A stretch of DNA of 64,000 nucleotides from Bog-473 sp963834405 (GTDB lineage: Bacteria > Actinomycetota > Acidimicrobiia > Acidimicrobiales > RAAP-2), in NCBI GenBank assembly GCA_963834405.1, contig CAWIBX010000003.1:377529-441528 (forward strand), written 5' to 3'. This document shows positions 1 through 8,227 of the stretch, piece by piece. The position numbers were made by a program, and so were the translations under genes. The stretch's first letter is position 1; each line of letters opens with the position of its first letter. The notes under the pieces were generated by a model. The model made no database searches. It saw only the letters and a program-made list of their open reading frames with translations, and had not been told where the DNA came from.

Positions 1-252
1 TGGGCCGGACGGCACGACGAGTCACCCGGCGGCCGGCGCCTGGCCGAGCTGGTGCAGCGGGCCGTGCCCGAGGCCCTCGGGCTGAGCGACGCCGGGGTGC
101 ACGGCATGTCGATCCCCTTGCTGCGCGAGACGCGGATGCCGACGGTCCTGATCGAGCTCGGGCCCGCCAGCGCGGTGGTGGAGCGGGCCCCGTCCCTGGC
201 GGCCGCCCTCTCCGGCGCCCTGGGCCGCTGGGCCGACGCCTCCTGGGACTGA
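1..252 (+). CDS. N-acetylmuramoyl-L-alanine amidase, C-terminal part (5' end outside window)
   Basis: The frame is open from the first base and ends in TGA, giving the last 83 residues of a protein whose start lies upstream. The segment contains the pattern of the C-terminal Amidase_3 fold: an S-x-x-L-A-x-x-V helix, then PLLRETRMPTVLIELG, matching the family's L-R-x-x-x-x-P-A-V-L-V-E-x-G block that carries the catalytic glutamate. Such zinc enzymes cut the amide bond between muramic acid and the stem peptide outside the membrane. An amidase close to parB is common at actinobacterial origins. The zinc ligands near the N-terminus are not visible, so activity cannot be judged. Confidence 0.72.
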   Translation, partial: WAGRHDESPGGRRLAELVQRAVPEALGLSDAGVHGMSIPLLRETRMPTVLIELGPASAVVERAPSLAAALSGALGRWADASWD

Positions 253-331
253 TTACCGGTAATCAAAGTCCTGGTCAGAGCGCGGGCGACAGTTACGCGA
301 TCAAGCTTTCCTGCTCGTGAACGAGGTGACA

Positions 332-360
332 ATCCACAACATCATGCACAGGTTGTGGAT
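332..360. repeat. 9-bp perfect inverted repeat with DnaA-box-like arms
   Basis: ATCCACAAC (332-340) and GTTGTGGAT (352-360) form a perfect 9-bp stem around an 11-base loop, between the convergent 3' ends of the amidase and parB. No T-run follows on either strand. Each arm resembles a DnaA box (TGTGGATGA is 8 of 9 against TGTGGATAA). It could be a bidirectional terminator hairpin or a DnaA-binding pair; the sequence does not decide between them. Confidence 0.5.
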
Positions 361-392
361 GAAGCTGAACCGCCTCTTGACGGTTGTGTGAA

Positions 393-1340
393 CTACGCGA
401 CGCCTCCATCACCGACCATGGCCCGGTAGATGCGCTCGAGGTCCTCGAGGGTCGCGAACTCGACCACCAGTCTTCCCCTCCGGTTCTGGATGTCGACCTT
501 GACCCGGGTGTTCAGGTAGGTCGAGAGCAGCTCCTCGAGCTCGAGCACACCGGGCTCCGGCAGCTTGCGGGGGGCGCCTTTACGGGTCCCGGCGTCGGTA
601 GTACTAGAAGTCGTACCCCGGGCCGGGCGTTCTTCCGCCTCCGGCATCGGCGGCACGACCCGGAGCTCGGTGACTCCGCTGCGCACCAGGTCTTCGACCG
701 CCCTGACCGTCAACCCTTCATCGACGATGCGGTCGACCAGCTTCTCCTGGAGCGCCCGGTCGGGCGTCCCGAGCAGCGCCCTGGCATGTCCGGCCGAGAT
801 GCTGCCCTCGGCCAGCGCGCGCTGGGCCCCGGCCGGCAGCTGTAGCAGCCGGAGTGTGTTGGTCACGGTGGCCCGGCCCTTGCCCACCCGGTTGGCCACC
901 TGCTCGTGGGTGAGGCCGAACTCGTCGATCAGCTGTTGGTAGGCGGCTGCCTCCTCCAGGGCGTTGAGGTCCTCGCGGTGGAGGTTCTCGACCAACGCCT
1001 TCTCCAGGCTGGCGACGTCGTTGGCGGTCTGTACCAGCGCGGGGATGGTCTGGAGTCCGGCCCGCCGGGCCGCCCGCCACCGCCGCTCCCCCGCGATGAG
1101 CTCGTAGCTCTCCGACTCCGTGTCGAGCTGGCGCACCAGGACCGGCTGGAGGAGCCCCACAGCCCGGATGGAGGCCGCCAGCGCGCTCATGCTCTCCTCG
1201 TCGAAGTGACTCCGCGGTTGGAAGACGTTGGGCCGGATGTGGGAGATGGGGATCTCCCGTAGGAGCGAGTCGGCCTCTCCGGTCGCCTCGCTCGGTATGA
1301 GGGCGCTCAGCCCCTTACCGAGTCCGCTGCGGCGCGCCAT
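393..1340 (-). CDS. parB: Chromosome partitioning protein ParB
   Basis: This 315-residue protein begins with MARRSGLGKGLSALIP, the usual ParB/Spo0J opening. It continues with the ParB/Srx CTPase domain: NVFQPRSHFD, then the GERRWRAAR motif that binds CTP and loads ParB at parS. The KorB-like helix-turn-helix (THEQVANRVGKGRATVTN) follows, and then a C-terminal dimerisation domain after a variable Arg/Thr linker. ParB spreads from parS and recruits ParA and SMC for origin segregation. The ATG is preceded by AAGGAGGTGA and lies inside the 3' end of parA (26-base overlap), so the two are translationally coupled. parS copies sit just upstream of parA. Confidence 0.95.
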   Translation of the reverse strand: MARRSGLGKGLSALIPSEATGEADSLLREIPISHIRPNVFQPRSHFDEESMSALAASIRAVGLLQPVLVRQLDTESESYELIAGERRWRAARRAGLQTIPALVQTANDVASLEKALVENLHREDLNALEEAAAYQQLIDEFGLTHEQVANRVGKGRATVTNTLRLLQLPAGAQRALAEGSISAGHARALLGTPDRALQEKLVDRIVDEGLTVRAVEDLVRSGVTELRVVPPMPEAEERPARGTTSSTTDAGTRKGAPRKLPEPGVLELEELLSTYLNTRVKVDIQNRRGRLVVEFATLEDLERIYRAMVGDGGVA

Positions 1341-2541
1341 TGCTCACCTCCTTGGCCAGCTCGCGGTAGGCCACGGCCCCCCGCGAGGCGGGATCGAACA
1401 CTGTGATCGGCTGCCCGAACGAGGGGGCCTCCGACAGCCGGACCGTGCGGGGGATCACCACCTTGCACACCCGCTCGGCGAAGTGCTCCCGGACTTCGTT
1501 GGCCACGTCGACGGAGAGCCGGGTGCGGGCGTCGTACATGGTGAGCACGATCGTCGTGACTTCCAGGTCCTCGTTGAGGTTGGCCGAGACCAGATTGACA
1601 TTGCGCAGGAGCTGACTCAGGCCCTCGAGGGCGTAGTACTCGCACTGGATCGGAACCATGACTTCTTCGGCGGCCGCCAGACCGTTCACGGTGATGAGCC
1701 CGAGCGAAGGGGGGCAGTCGATCAGGACGAAGTCGAAGTCGTCGACGATCGTGTCGATGGCCTTCTTGAGTTTGAGCTCCCGGCTGAACGCGGGCACCAG
1801 CTCGATCTCTATGCCGGCCAGGTCGATGGTCGCCGGGGCGACGAAGAGGTTCTTGACACTCGTGGGCTCTATGCAGTCCTCGAGCGGCTGCTCCCGCATG
1901 ATCACGTCGTACATGGAGAACTCGAAGTTGCGGGCCTCGACACCCAGCCCCGTCGTGGCGTTCCCCTGGGGGTCCAGGTCGACCACGAGGACCCGGTAGC
2001 CCTCCTCGGCCAGGGCGGCGCCGAGGTTCACGGTGGTGGTGGTCTTGCCCACGCCGCCCTTCTGGTTGGCGATGGCGATCACCCGGGGGAGATCGCGGGT
2101 GGCCGGACGGTCCCCGTTGAGGAGCTGCTCGGTGTCCTCCCCGATGCTCGGTTTCCGCATCTGGGTGACCTTGCCGGGGGCCTCCGCGGCCGTGGCGGGA
2201 ACCTCGGGTTGGGTCTTCGTCGCCTGCCTCATTATCTCCGCCTGGGGCTCCTCGGGCGCTGTCGGGGTCTCAGTCGAACTTACTTGCTCGGACGCCGCGG
2301 CCGGCTCATCGGCACGTCCGGCACCCGGGACCTGCGCCGTCTCGGCCGCGGGCAGGGGAGCGGTTTCAGGGGCAGACTCCGAAGGTTCGGCGATCATGTG
2401 CTTGACGGGATCGATGGAGGTGGGGCCGCCGTTGGCCTGGCCCTCGGGGGCAGCGGTCTGGACAGTCGCGGGTGCTGGAGCGCGGGCAGCGCTTGGAGCG
2501 GGGGGAGCGGCGACTTCCTTGTCCTTGCGCCGGATCCGCAT
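1315..2541 (-). CDS. parA: Chromosome partitioning ATPase ParA/Soj with long N-terminal extension
   Basis: The C-terminal ~260 residues form a complete deviant-Walker ATPase: KGGVGKTTTT at residues 161-170, DLDPQGNATTGLG after it, and the DCPPSLGLITVNGL Walker B region. It drives ParB-bound origins apart by nucleoid-bound ATP hydrolysis. Unlike the usual ~260-300 residues, this frame gives 408, with ~150 Ala/Pro/Glu-rich residues of low complexity first. An internal ATG at 2160 (MRKPSIGED) would give a normal-sized protein, so the upstream start is not certain. The extension is open throughout and similar composition continues to the first ATG. It is cotranscribed with parB. Confidence 0.94.
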   Translation of the reverse strand: MRIRRKDKEVAAPPAPSAARAPAPATVQTAAPEGQANGGPTSIDPVKHMIAEPSESAPETAPLPAAETAQVPGAGRADEPAAASEQVSSTETPTAPEEPQAEIMRQATKTQPEVPATAAEAPGKVTQMRKPSIGEDTEQLLNGDRPATRDLPRVIAIANQKGGVGKTTTTVNLGAALAEEGYRVLVVDLDPQGNATTGLGVEARNFEFSMYDVIMREQPLEDCIEPTSVKNLFVAPATIDLAGIEIELVPAFSRELKLKKAIDTIVDDFDFVLIDCPPSLGLITVNGLAAAEEVMVPIQCEYYALEGLSQLLRNVNLVSANLNEDLEVTTIVLTMYDARTRLSVDVANEVREHFAERVCKVVIPRTVRLSEAPSFGQPITVFDPASRGAVAYRELAKEVSNGAPQRTR

Positions 2542-2617
2542 CAGGCAGATTCTCCGAGTCCGCGAGGCACGGCGCCTATCCTGGCGTGCCGCAAGTCGAA
2601 GGTCAAGACTTCAGGGC

Positions 2618-2633
2618 TGTTCCACGTGAAACC
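2618..2633 (+). promoter_or_regulatory. parS: parS site 1
   Basis: TGTTCCACGTGAAACC matches the bacterial parS consensus TGTTTCACGTGAAACA at 14 of 16 positions and keeps the CACGTG core. It lies 77 bases upstream of the parA start, where ParB is expected to nucleate. Confidence 0.9.
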
Positions 2634-2689
2634 CTAGGACGGCGGTCCCGGCAAGGGCCCCCCAAGCGCCGCCGCGGTGAGGGCCCGGA

Positions 2690-2705
2690 GGTTTCACGTG
2701 GAACA
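2690..2705 (-). promoter_or_regulatory. parS: parS site 2 (inverted copy of site 1)
   Basis: On the minus strand this is base-for-base the same 16-mer as site 1, 56 bases away in opposite orientation. It sits 10 bases past the rsmG stop codon. Two identical non-palindromic variants in inverted orientation suggest a duplicated or co-maintained ParB loading centre. Confidence 0.9.
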
Positions 2706-2715
2706 GGTCCGGACC

Positions 2716-3441
2716 TCAGAACAGGGGTCTCTTGGCGGGAATCCCGACCCGCCGGGGAAAACGGTCGGGGCAGGCCCTGCGCTGCCACAGCACCCGGAAC
2801 GCGAACTCCTCGTGGATCTCCTCCCCGGGCTCCAGCCCCAGCTGTCGCAGCGGCTCCTCCGGCCAGCGCCGGCCCCGGCCCTGCCCCCGGTCGTGGGGGT
2901 CGCCGTCGTCGTCGGAGGGCGGCTCGGAGACCAGGAGCCAGCCGCCGGGCATCAGCAGGGGAGCGGCGCACTCGGCCACGACGGCCGGGCGCCCGAAGGA
3001 ACGGGCCGTGACACCGGCGAAGGATCCCCGTAGGCCCTCCTCCCGGCCACTGGCCTCGGCCCGCTCCTGCAGCACCCGGACCCTGTCCCCGAGTCCCAGG
3101 CGGGCCGCCGCCCGCCGCAGAAAGGCCGCCCGCCGGGCACTGGCCTCCACGAGCGTCACGCTCACCTCATCCCACCCGGCCGCCACCACGAGACCGGGGA
3201 GCCCTCCACCGGAACCCAGGTCGGCCACGGCCGGCTGCCGCCCGTCAGGGGCGGCCTGCGGCGGTACGCCCAGCCGGCGCGCCACCGCAACGAAGCGCTG
3301 CGCGTGCCGGAGCTGCGGCTCGATCGGACCGGGGCCCAGGAAGCCCGCCCGCCGTGCGTCGGCGAGGACCTCCGGGAGGTCGGCGGAGGCAGGGTGGAGG
3401 TTGGGGACGTCCGCCGCCCCCTCGGGAGGCGCCGCGGTCAG
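2716..3441 (-). CDS. rsmG: 16S rRNA (guanine527-N7)-methyltransferase RsmG
   Basis: RsmG methylates G527 of 16S rRNA with S-adenosylmethionine. The SAM-binding glycine loop is visible as VADLGSGGGLPGLVVA, followed by the acidic end of strand 2 (VTLVEAS), as in the GidB fold. The start is unclear. No ATG, GTG or TTG occurs between the end of jag and the SAM domain in this frame; the nearest candidate is a CTG overlapping the jag stop codon (CTGA), which gives 241 residues, close to the family size. The frame stays open much further upstream, inside jag. Position between jag and parA is the standard gene order. Confidence 0.85.
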   Translation of the reverse strand: MTAAPPEGAADVPNLHPASADLPEVLADARRAGFLGPGPIEPQLRHAQRFVAVARRLGVPPQAAPDGRQPAVADLGSGGGLPGLVVAAGWDEVSVTLVEASARRAAFLRRAAARLGLGDRVRVLQERAEASGREEGLRGSFAGVTARSFGRPAVVAECAAPLLMPGGWLLVSEPPSDDDGDPHDRGQGRGRRWPEEPLRQLGLEPGEEIHEEFAFRVLWQRRACPDRFPRRVGIPAKRPLF

Positions 3442-4511
3442 CCCGCCGGCGCGATGACGATGTAGCGGTGCGGGTCCTCGCCCTCCGACCGCGTCACGAC
3501 ACCGTCGAGGTCGTTCACGGCATCGTGGATGGTCTTGCGGTCCGCTGGGCTCATCGCCTCCAGCGCCTTCTCCTGACCCGACGCCAGCACTTCCTCGGCG
3601 ATCTGGGTGCTGAACCGCTTCAGGGCGGCCGACCGCTTCTCCCGGTAGCCCGCCACGTCCACCAGGATGCGGTCGGTCCGGGAGGGACACTGGCGCTGGA
3701 CCACCGCCCGGGTGAGGTCCTGGAGAGCGCTGAGGGTGGAGCCACGGGGCCCCACGAGCGTTCCGAGCTCCTCACCGACCGCGGCGACCTCGACGGTGTC
3801 CTCGTCGATCAGGCGGGCCTCCACCGACGCGCTCATGCCGAACTCGGCCAGGAGCCCGGTCAGGAAGGCCTTTCCGGCTTCCCCCTGTTCCTCGAGCGTC
3901 ATTCCCTCGGCCATGTCCTCAGTCTCCTTCGGTTCCGTGTTGCCCTGCGAAGCATTGCGCGGCGCAAGGCCCTCTGTCGCCGCGGGGGTGGTGCCCTGTC
4001 CGTTCCGATTGGCGGCATCGGCTCCGGACCCGGCTGCCGCCGCCCCCGCGGCAGCCGACCCCGCTGACTGGCTCCGGTTGCGCCGGCGCCGGGCCGAACG
4101 GCTGCTCCCCGCACCCGGAGTGCCGGTCGAGCCGGTCGTGGCGCCGTTCGCACCGCCGCTTTCCTTGCCCCCGCCGCCGGAGCGCCCGCCGGCGGTCTCT
4201 GCCGGGCGGGTCTTGGTCGCCGTGCGACCGCCCTGTCCGCCCTGTCCGCCCTTGTTGCTGCCGCCCTGCCGGGACCGGCCGCTCCGGCCACGGTCCCTGT
4301 CGCGGTCCCGGGAGCGCTCGCGCTTCGGCCGCACACCCACCGGGCGCACCCGGGCCCGTACCCGGGCCTCGACCCTCACCCGTCCGAAGAGACCCGTCTT
4401 GGGCTCCGACACCACGATCACCTCGGCGTCGCCTGCCGCCACACCGAGTTGGTCGAGCGCCTGTTCGGTCGCCTCCGCCACGGTCTTGCCCGCCACTTCA
4501 ACCCACTCCAC
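3438..4511 (-). CDS. khpB: RNA-binding protein KhpB/Jag (Jag_N-KH-R3H)
   Basis: The protein has three recognisable parts. The Jag_N domain is at residues 1-60 (TVAEATEQALDQLGV, EPKTGLFGRV). A KH domain around residues 235-285 carries the GxxG-type loop GPRGSTLSALQ. A C-terminal R3H domain includes REKRSAALKRF and SPADRKTIHDAV. Between Jag_N and KH lie ~150 residues rich in Arg, Gly, Ser and Ala, much longer than in Firmicutes Jag and probably disordered and RNA-contacting. KhpB partners with KhpA in global RNA binding and cell-envelope control. It is followed 3 bases away by yidC in the yidC-jag-rsmG operon. Confidence 0.9.
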   Translation of the reverse strand: MEWVEVAGKTVAEATEQALDQLGVAAGDAEVIVVSEPKTGLFGRVRVEARVRARVRPVGVRPKRERSRDRDRDRGRSGRSRQGGSNKGGQGGQGGRTATKTRPAETAGGRSGGGGKESGGANGATTGSTGTPGAGSSRSARRRRNRSQSAGSAAAGAAAAGSGADAANRNGQGTTPAATEGLAPRNASQGNTEPKETEDMAEGMTLEEQGEAGKAFLTGLLAEFGMSASVEARLIDEDTVEVAAVGEELGTLVGPRGSTLSALQDLTRAVVQRQCPSRTDRILVDVAGYREKRSAALKRFSTQIAEEVLASGQEKALEAMSPADRKTIHDAVNDLDGVVTRSEGEDPHRYIVIAPAG

Positions 4512-4514
4512 GCG

Positions 4515-5693
4515 TTACCGAGCCTTTCTGGATCGCTTCGAACGTGAGCGGTTTTGCCCCTTCGGTGCTGGGTTCTGACTCTGGCCCTGGTTCTGGCCCG
4601 CCCTACTGCCGGATCCCGCCTTGCCGTTCGACGACTTCCGCCCGTTCGCGTTGCTGCGCCCGTTCGCCCCCGCGCCCGGCTTGGGCGGCACCGTCCCCTT
4701 CGCGAGCGCCGTCCCGTCGGTGGCCGTGGACGTTCGTTTGGGCGGTGGTTTCGGGGGTGGTTTCTCCTTGACCTGTTCTTTGACCTGTTCTTTTTCTTCC
4801 TTGGCGGAGCCGATCTCGCGCTCCACCGCGACGGGTTCGACCATGCCCGTCTTGAACATCACCTCTTGTGTGCCGATCCGCATTGCCGAGGACACCACCA
4901 TGTAAATGGTTGCTCCGGCGGGCACCTTTAGATAAATGACACCAAAGATAATTGGGAAAAACTTCTGCATGGTTTGCATCTGCGGATTCGCCGCAGCTGC
5001 TTGCGGATTGCGACTGTTCATCTGCTTCATTTGGTAGTACTGCAGGAACATCGCAGCCGCTATGAGAGCCAGGTAGGGGAGCGTCAGTAGCGCCTGGTTG
5101 GCGCCGTGATGGGAGAATGGATACGACGAAAGATCCATCCCGAACCACCAGTGCATCTGGCCGTCATTGAGGACCAAATTTTGGTGCATTTGGGAGTTCG
5201 TCGGGATATATCTCGGAGCTCCACAGGAGGCTGCGTGACAGACGGCATTTTGTCCAAGGGCGTTTATGTATTGATGCCCCCTGGTCACCGTCGTCGATAG
5301 ACCACGGATAAGCGTGTACAGGACGATCAGGAACGGCATCTGCAGCAGGCTGGGCAGACACGCCCCGAACGGGCTGGTCCCGTTCTCCTTGTACAGGCGC
5401 ATCATCTCCTGGTTGAGCTGCTCGCGGTTCTCCGGGCCCTTGTACTTGGCCTGGAGCTTCTTCATCTCGGGCTGCAGCCGCTGCATGGCCAGCATCGACT
5501 TGGTGCTCTTCACCGTGACCGGCGTCAGGGCCAGCATGATGATCACGGTCAGCCCCGCGATGGAGAAGCCATAGTTGGGCCAGATGGCGTAGAGGCCCGC
5601 CAGGATCAGCCCGAAGAGCTCGAAGACGGGGTGGAAGATCTCCCCGATCAGGTGGAACAGGGAGTTCTCGGCGAGGAGCGTCTGGAGGTTCAC
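4515..5693 (-). CDS. yidC: Membrane protein insertase YidC/Oxa1
   Basis: YidC inserts and folds membrane proteins with or without SecYEG. The sequence shows the Gram-positive type: an N-terminal hydrophobic segment, a second transmembrane stretch (FSIAGLTVIIMLALTPVTVK), and the coiled cytoplasmic hairpin with MQRLQPEMKKLQAKYKG. The PFGACLPSLLQMPFLIVLY segment and two later membrane helices follow. The conserved arginine-bearing start of the 60KD_IMP domain is present in LTPVTVKSTKS. After the last helix comes a ~90-residue Lys/Pro/Gly-rich basic tail, probably binding ribosomes. Start is GTG, overlapping the yidD stop region by 4 bases. Confidence 0.93.
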   Translation of the reverse strand: MNLQTLLAENSLFHLIGEIFHPVFELFGLILAGLYAIWPNYGFSIAGLTVIIMLALTPVTVKSTKSMLAMQRLQPEMKKLQAKYKGPENREQLNQEMMRLYKENGTSPFGACLPSLLQMPFLIVLYTLIRGLSTTVTRGHQYINALGQNAVCHAASCGAPRYIPTNSQMHQNLVLNDGQMHWWFGMDLSSYPFSHHGANQALLTLPYLALIAAAMFLQYYQMKQMNSRNPQAAAANPQMQTMQKFFPIIFGVIYLKVPAGATIYMVVSSAMRIGTQEVMFKTGMVEPVAVEREIGSAKEEKEQVKEQVKEKPPPKPPPKRTSTATDGTALAKGTVPPKPGAGANGRSNANGRKSSNGKAGSGSRAGQNQGQSQNPAPKGQNRSRSKRSRKAR

Positions 5694-6022
5694 CGCTGCC
5701 TACCTTCACGCAGATGGGCCTGGAGGTGGGCGCGGGTCTGCGCATCGGAGTGCGAGTGCACGTGGACCGGGAGCGGAACGAGGTCCACTCCGTGGGACCC
5801 GAAGGGTCGGCAGCGAAGCAGCCGGCGAGCCGTCAGGGCCAGCCCGCGCCAGAAACCGTGCACCGTGAACGCCTCGACGGCGTAGTTCGAGCAGCTCGGG
5901 TAGAAGCGGCACGGCGAGACGCGCCCCGAGGCCACCCCTTGATACGCCGTGACCAGGGCAATCGCGACCCTCGCTGCCGAAGTCGGCCGGGGGTCGGAGC
6001 GGGGGTCGGCGTCGGCGCTCAT
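5690..6022 (-). CDS. yidD: Membrane protein insertion efficiency factor YidD
   Basis: This small protein (110 residues) carries the YidD/DUF37 hallmark: a helix ending in TAYQGVASGRVSPCRFYPSCSNYA, seen here as the pieces YQGVASGR, SPCRFYPSCSNYA and HGFWRGLALTARRLLRC. The three conserved cysteines and the R-F-x-P-x-C-S motif are intact. YidD sits at the inner membrane and aids YidC-dependent insertion. It overlaps rnpA by 4 bases (ATGA) and yidC by 4 bases, so the whole block is translationally coupled. The C-terminal ~30 residues after the domain are His- and Arg-rich and not part of the family core. Confidence 0.92.
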   Translation of the reverse strand: MSADADPRSDPRPTSAARVAIALVTAYQGVASGRVSPCRFYPSCSNYAVEAFTVHGFWRGLALTARRLLRCRPFGSHGVDLVPLPVHVHSHSDAQTRAHLQAHLREGRQR

Positions 6023-6435
6023 TGGCTCACCGGGGAGAACGGCCCTGAAGACGCCACCGAGTCGAGCGGATCGGCGGGGGAGCGGTCACCGGCCGACGAG
6101 GCCCGGCGCAGCGCCGCGGCCGTGTGGGCCCGCAGGTCGGCGGCCGGCGTCGAGGCCGCGGCGGCGTCGAGGCGGACGAGATAGCGGCCCCGGCGCAGGT
6201 CGGGCGCGCACTGCCGGGCGGCCTCCCGCATGCGGCGGCGCAGCCGGTTGCGCTCGACGGCCCCGCCGCACTGGCGGCCGATCGCGTAGCCGACCTGGGG
6301 AAACACACCTGGCTCCTGCTCGTCGACGGGGACGAAGACGGCGCGCACGGGACCGCTCGCCCCGCGGCAGCGTGCGCGCTGCAGGTCGGCGAACGCAGCG
6401 CGGGTGGTGAGCCTTCCGACCGTCCGAGCAGGCAC
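6019..6435 (-). CDS. rnpA: Ribonuclease P protein component
   Basis: RnpA binds the catalytic RNase P RNA and helps recognise the tRNA 5' leader. The signature R-N-R motif is present as GGAVERNRLRRRMREA, preceded by a strand with VGYAIGRQCG. The length of 138 residues is slightly long because of an Ala-rich C-terminal tail (AAAASTPAADLRAHTAAAL). Start is GTG, 8 bases from the end of rpmH. The window shows no obvious RNase P RNA gene nearby. Confidence 0.92.
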   Translation of the reverse strand: MPARTVGRLTTRAAFADLQRARCRGASGPVRAVFVPVDEQEPGVFPQVGYAIGRQCGGAVERNRLRRRMREAARQCAPDLRRGRYLVRLDAAAASTPAADLRAHTAAALRRASSAGDRSPADPLDSVASSGPFSPVSQ

Positions 6436-6442
6436 GGAGACC

Positions 6443-6577
6443 TCAGACGGTGAGCCGGTGGCGCCCCTTGAGCCGCCGTGACTTCAGGATCGTCCGGCCC
6501 GCGCGGGTGGACATCCGCTTACGGAATCCGTGGGTCTTGGCCCGCTTCCGGGAGTTGGGTTGGTAAGTGCGCTTCAC
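6443..6577 (-). CDS. rpmH: Large ribosomal subunit protein bL34
   Basis: A 44-residue highly basic protein reading (V)KRTYQPNSRKRAKTHGFRKR and ending KSRRLKGRHRLTV, an unmistakable bL34. It starts with GTG. It is divergent from dnaA across a 228-base gap, the usual rpmH-dnaA arrangement, and heads the rpmH-rnpA-yidD-yidC-jag-rsmG operon. Confidence 0.97.
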   Translation of the reverse strand: MKRTYQPNSRKRAKTHGFRKRMSTRAGRTILKSRRLKGRHRLTV

Positions 6578-6805
6578 GTCGATTTTCAGCCTTTCGCGAC
6601 GCCCATCGGGTACCGGCGCTGGCCGTCACAGGGTTGAGGCCGCGACCTTCGAAATGACGTTCCAGCCGGCGGCGGCAGGTGCCTCCATGTTAGGCGAGAT
6701 TCCCCGATCCCCACTAGTCGGAGCGGGCCACGCGGTGTACGTTCAACCAATTCCCGTACCGAGGATCGGTCTGCACACCGTCAGGACGCCGAGGGGGGAG
6801 AAGGG

Positions 6806-8227
6806 GTGATCGGCGGAGCGGTGACGCAAGCTGGAGATCTGTGGACAAGATGCAGCGGATCCCTGCGCGACCAGGTGTCCGAGAGCACCTGGCAGCTGTG
6901 GTTGTCCGGGATCGAGCCCGTGGCCTTCGACGACGGCGTGTTCACCCTCGCCGTGCCCAACGGCCTCATCCGTGAGCGGGTGGAGTCCCGCTACCTGCCG
7001 ATGATCGAGGACACCCTGGCCAACGAGGTCGGGTCCCCCGTGCGCGGCCGCCTCGAAGTGCTCGAGGCCACGGCCACGGCCACGGCGCCCGCCATCTTCC
7101 CCGAGGTCGGGCCCGACGACCTGCTCGGCCTCCCCGCAGAGCCGGACCCCCTGCCGGCGCCCGTCCCCGATATCCGGTCCGGCCGCGACACCTCGTCCGT
7201 CCAACTCGATACAAAATTCACCTTCGAAACCTTCGTCGCCGCCGCGTCGAACAGGTTGGCGCATGCCGCCGCGCAGGCGGTGGCGGAAACGCCCGGCCGG
7301 TCCTACAACCCACTCTTCATCTATGGGGACTCCGGCCTCGGTAAGACGCACCTGCTGCACGCCATCGGCAACTACGTGACCGAGAACTACCCACGGCGCA
7401 AGGTGCTCTACGTGACGACCGAGACGTTCATGAACGACTTCGTCGACTCGCTGCGCACGTCCACGACGCTGGCCTTCAAGAGGCGCTACCGCGACTGCGA
7501 CGTCCTCCTCATCGATGACGTGCAGTTCATGGAGCGCAAAGAGGGCCTCCAGGAGGAGTTCTTCCACACCTACAACGACCTCAAGGGCGCGTCCAAGCAG
7601 ATCGTCCTCACGTCGGACCGGGCACCCAAGTCGATTGAGACGCTCGAGGACCGCCTGCGCAGCCGCTTCCTGTCCGGCCTCATCACCGAGATCGACCCGC
7701 CCGACCTCGAGACCCGCCTGGCCATCCTGCGCTCCAAGTCCCTGAGCGAGCACCAGGACGTGCCCGACGACGTCCTCGAGTTCATCGCCTCCCACGTGAA
7801 GGACAACATCCGTGAGCTCGAGGGGGCGCTCATCCGGATCTGCGCGTTCGCCAAGCTCAACAAGGAGCCCATTTCGCTCACGCAGGCCGAGCATGTGCTC
7901 TCCGACCTGGTACTGGCGGGGGAACCTCGGCGGATCTCGCCCCAGATGATCCTCGATGCCACCGCCGCCAGCTACGGCTTCACCGTCGAGGCACTCTGCG
8001 GCCCCAGCCGGACCCGTCCGCTCGTCACGGCCCGCCAGGTCGCCATGTACCTCACCCGGGAGCTGACGGACTACAGCTATCCCGCCATCGGCCGGGTCTT
8101 CGGCAAGCGGGACCACACCACCGTCATCCACGCCGTCGACAAGATCACGGGCCAGATGCAGGAGCGCCGGCAGATCTATGAGCAGGTCACCGAGCTCATC
8201 CAGAAAATCCGTGCCGGCGCGTCCTGA
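6806..8227 (+). CDS. dnaA: Chromosomal replication initiator DnaA
   Basis: This is a full-length DnaA of 473 residues. Domain I is at residues 1-80 (DQVSESTWQLWLSGIEPV), followed by a short Pro/Asp linker. The AAA+ domain opens with NPLFIYGDSGLGKTHLL (Walker A) and has LLIDDVQF (Walker B) and the sensor segments. Domain IV carries the DNA-binding signature GKRDHTTVIHAVDKI. It binds DnaA boxes, melts oriC and loads the helicase. The GTG start follows a purine-rich GAGGGGGGAGAAGG. A perfect DnaA box lies inside codons 12-15, a possible autoregulatory site. Confidence 0.98.
   Translation: MIGGAVTQAGDLWTRCSGSLRDQVSESTWQLWLSGIEPVAFDDGVFTLAVPNGLIRERVESRYLPMIEDTLANEVGSPVRGRLEVLEATATATAPAIFPEVGPDDLLGLPAEPDPLPAPVPDIRSGRDTSSVQLDTKFTFETFVAAASNRLAHAAAQAVAETPGRSYNPLFIYGDSGLGKTHLLHAIGNYVTENYPRRKVLYVTTETFMNDFVDSLRTSTTLAFKRRYRDCDVLLIDDVQFMERKEGLQEEFFHTYNDLKGASKQIVLTSDRAPKSIETLEDRLRSRFLSGLITEIDPPDLETRLAILRSKSLSEHQDVPDDVLEFIASHVKDNIRELEGALIRICAFAKLNKEPISLTQAEHVLSDLVLAGEPRRISPQMILDATAASYGFTVEALCGPSRTRPLVTARQVAMYLTRELTDYSYPAIGRVFGKRDHTTVIHAVDKITGQMQERRQIYEQVTELIQKIRAGAS
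6840..6848 (-). promoter_or_regulatory. Perfect DnaA box inside dnaA
   Basis: TGTGGACAA is the exact complement of the high-GC actinobacterial DnaA box TTGTCCACA. It lies 34 bases into the dnaA coding region, where DnaA binding could repress its own transcription or elongation. Confidence 0.6.
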
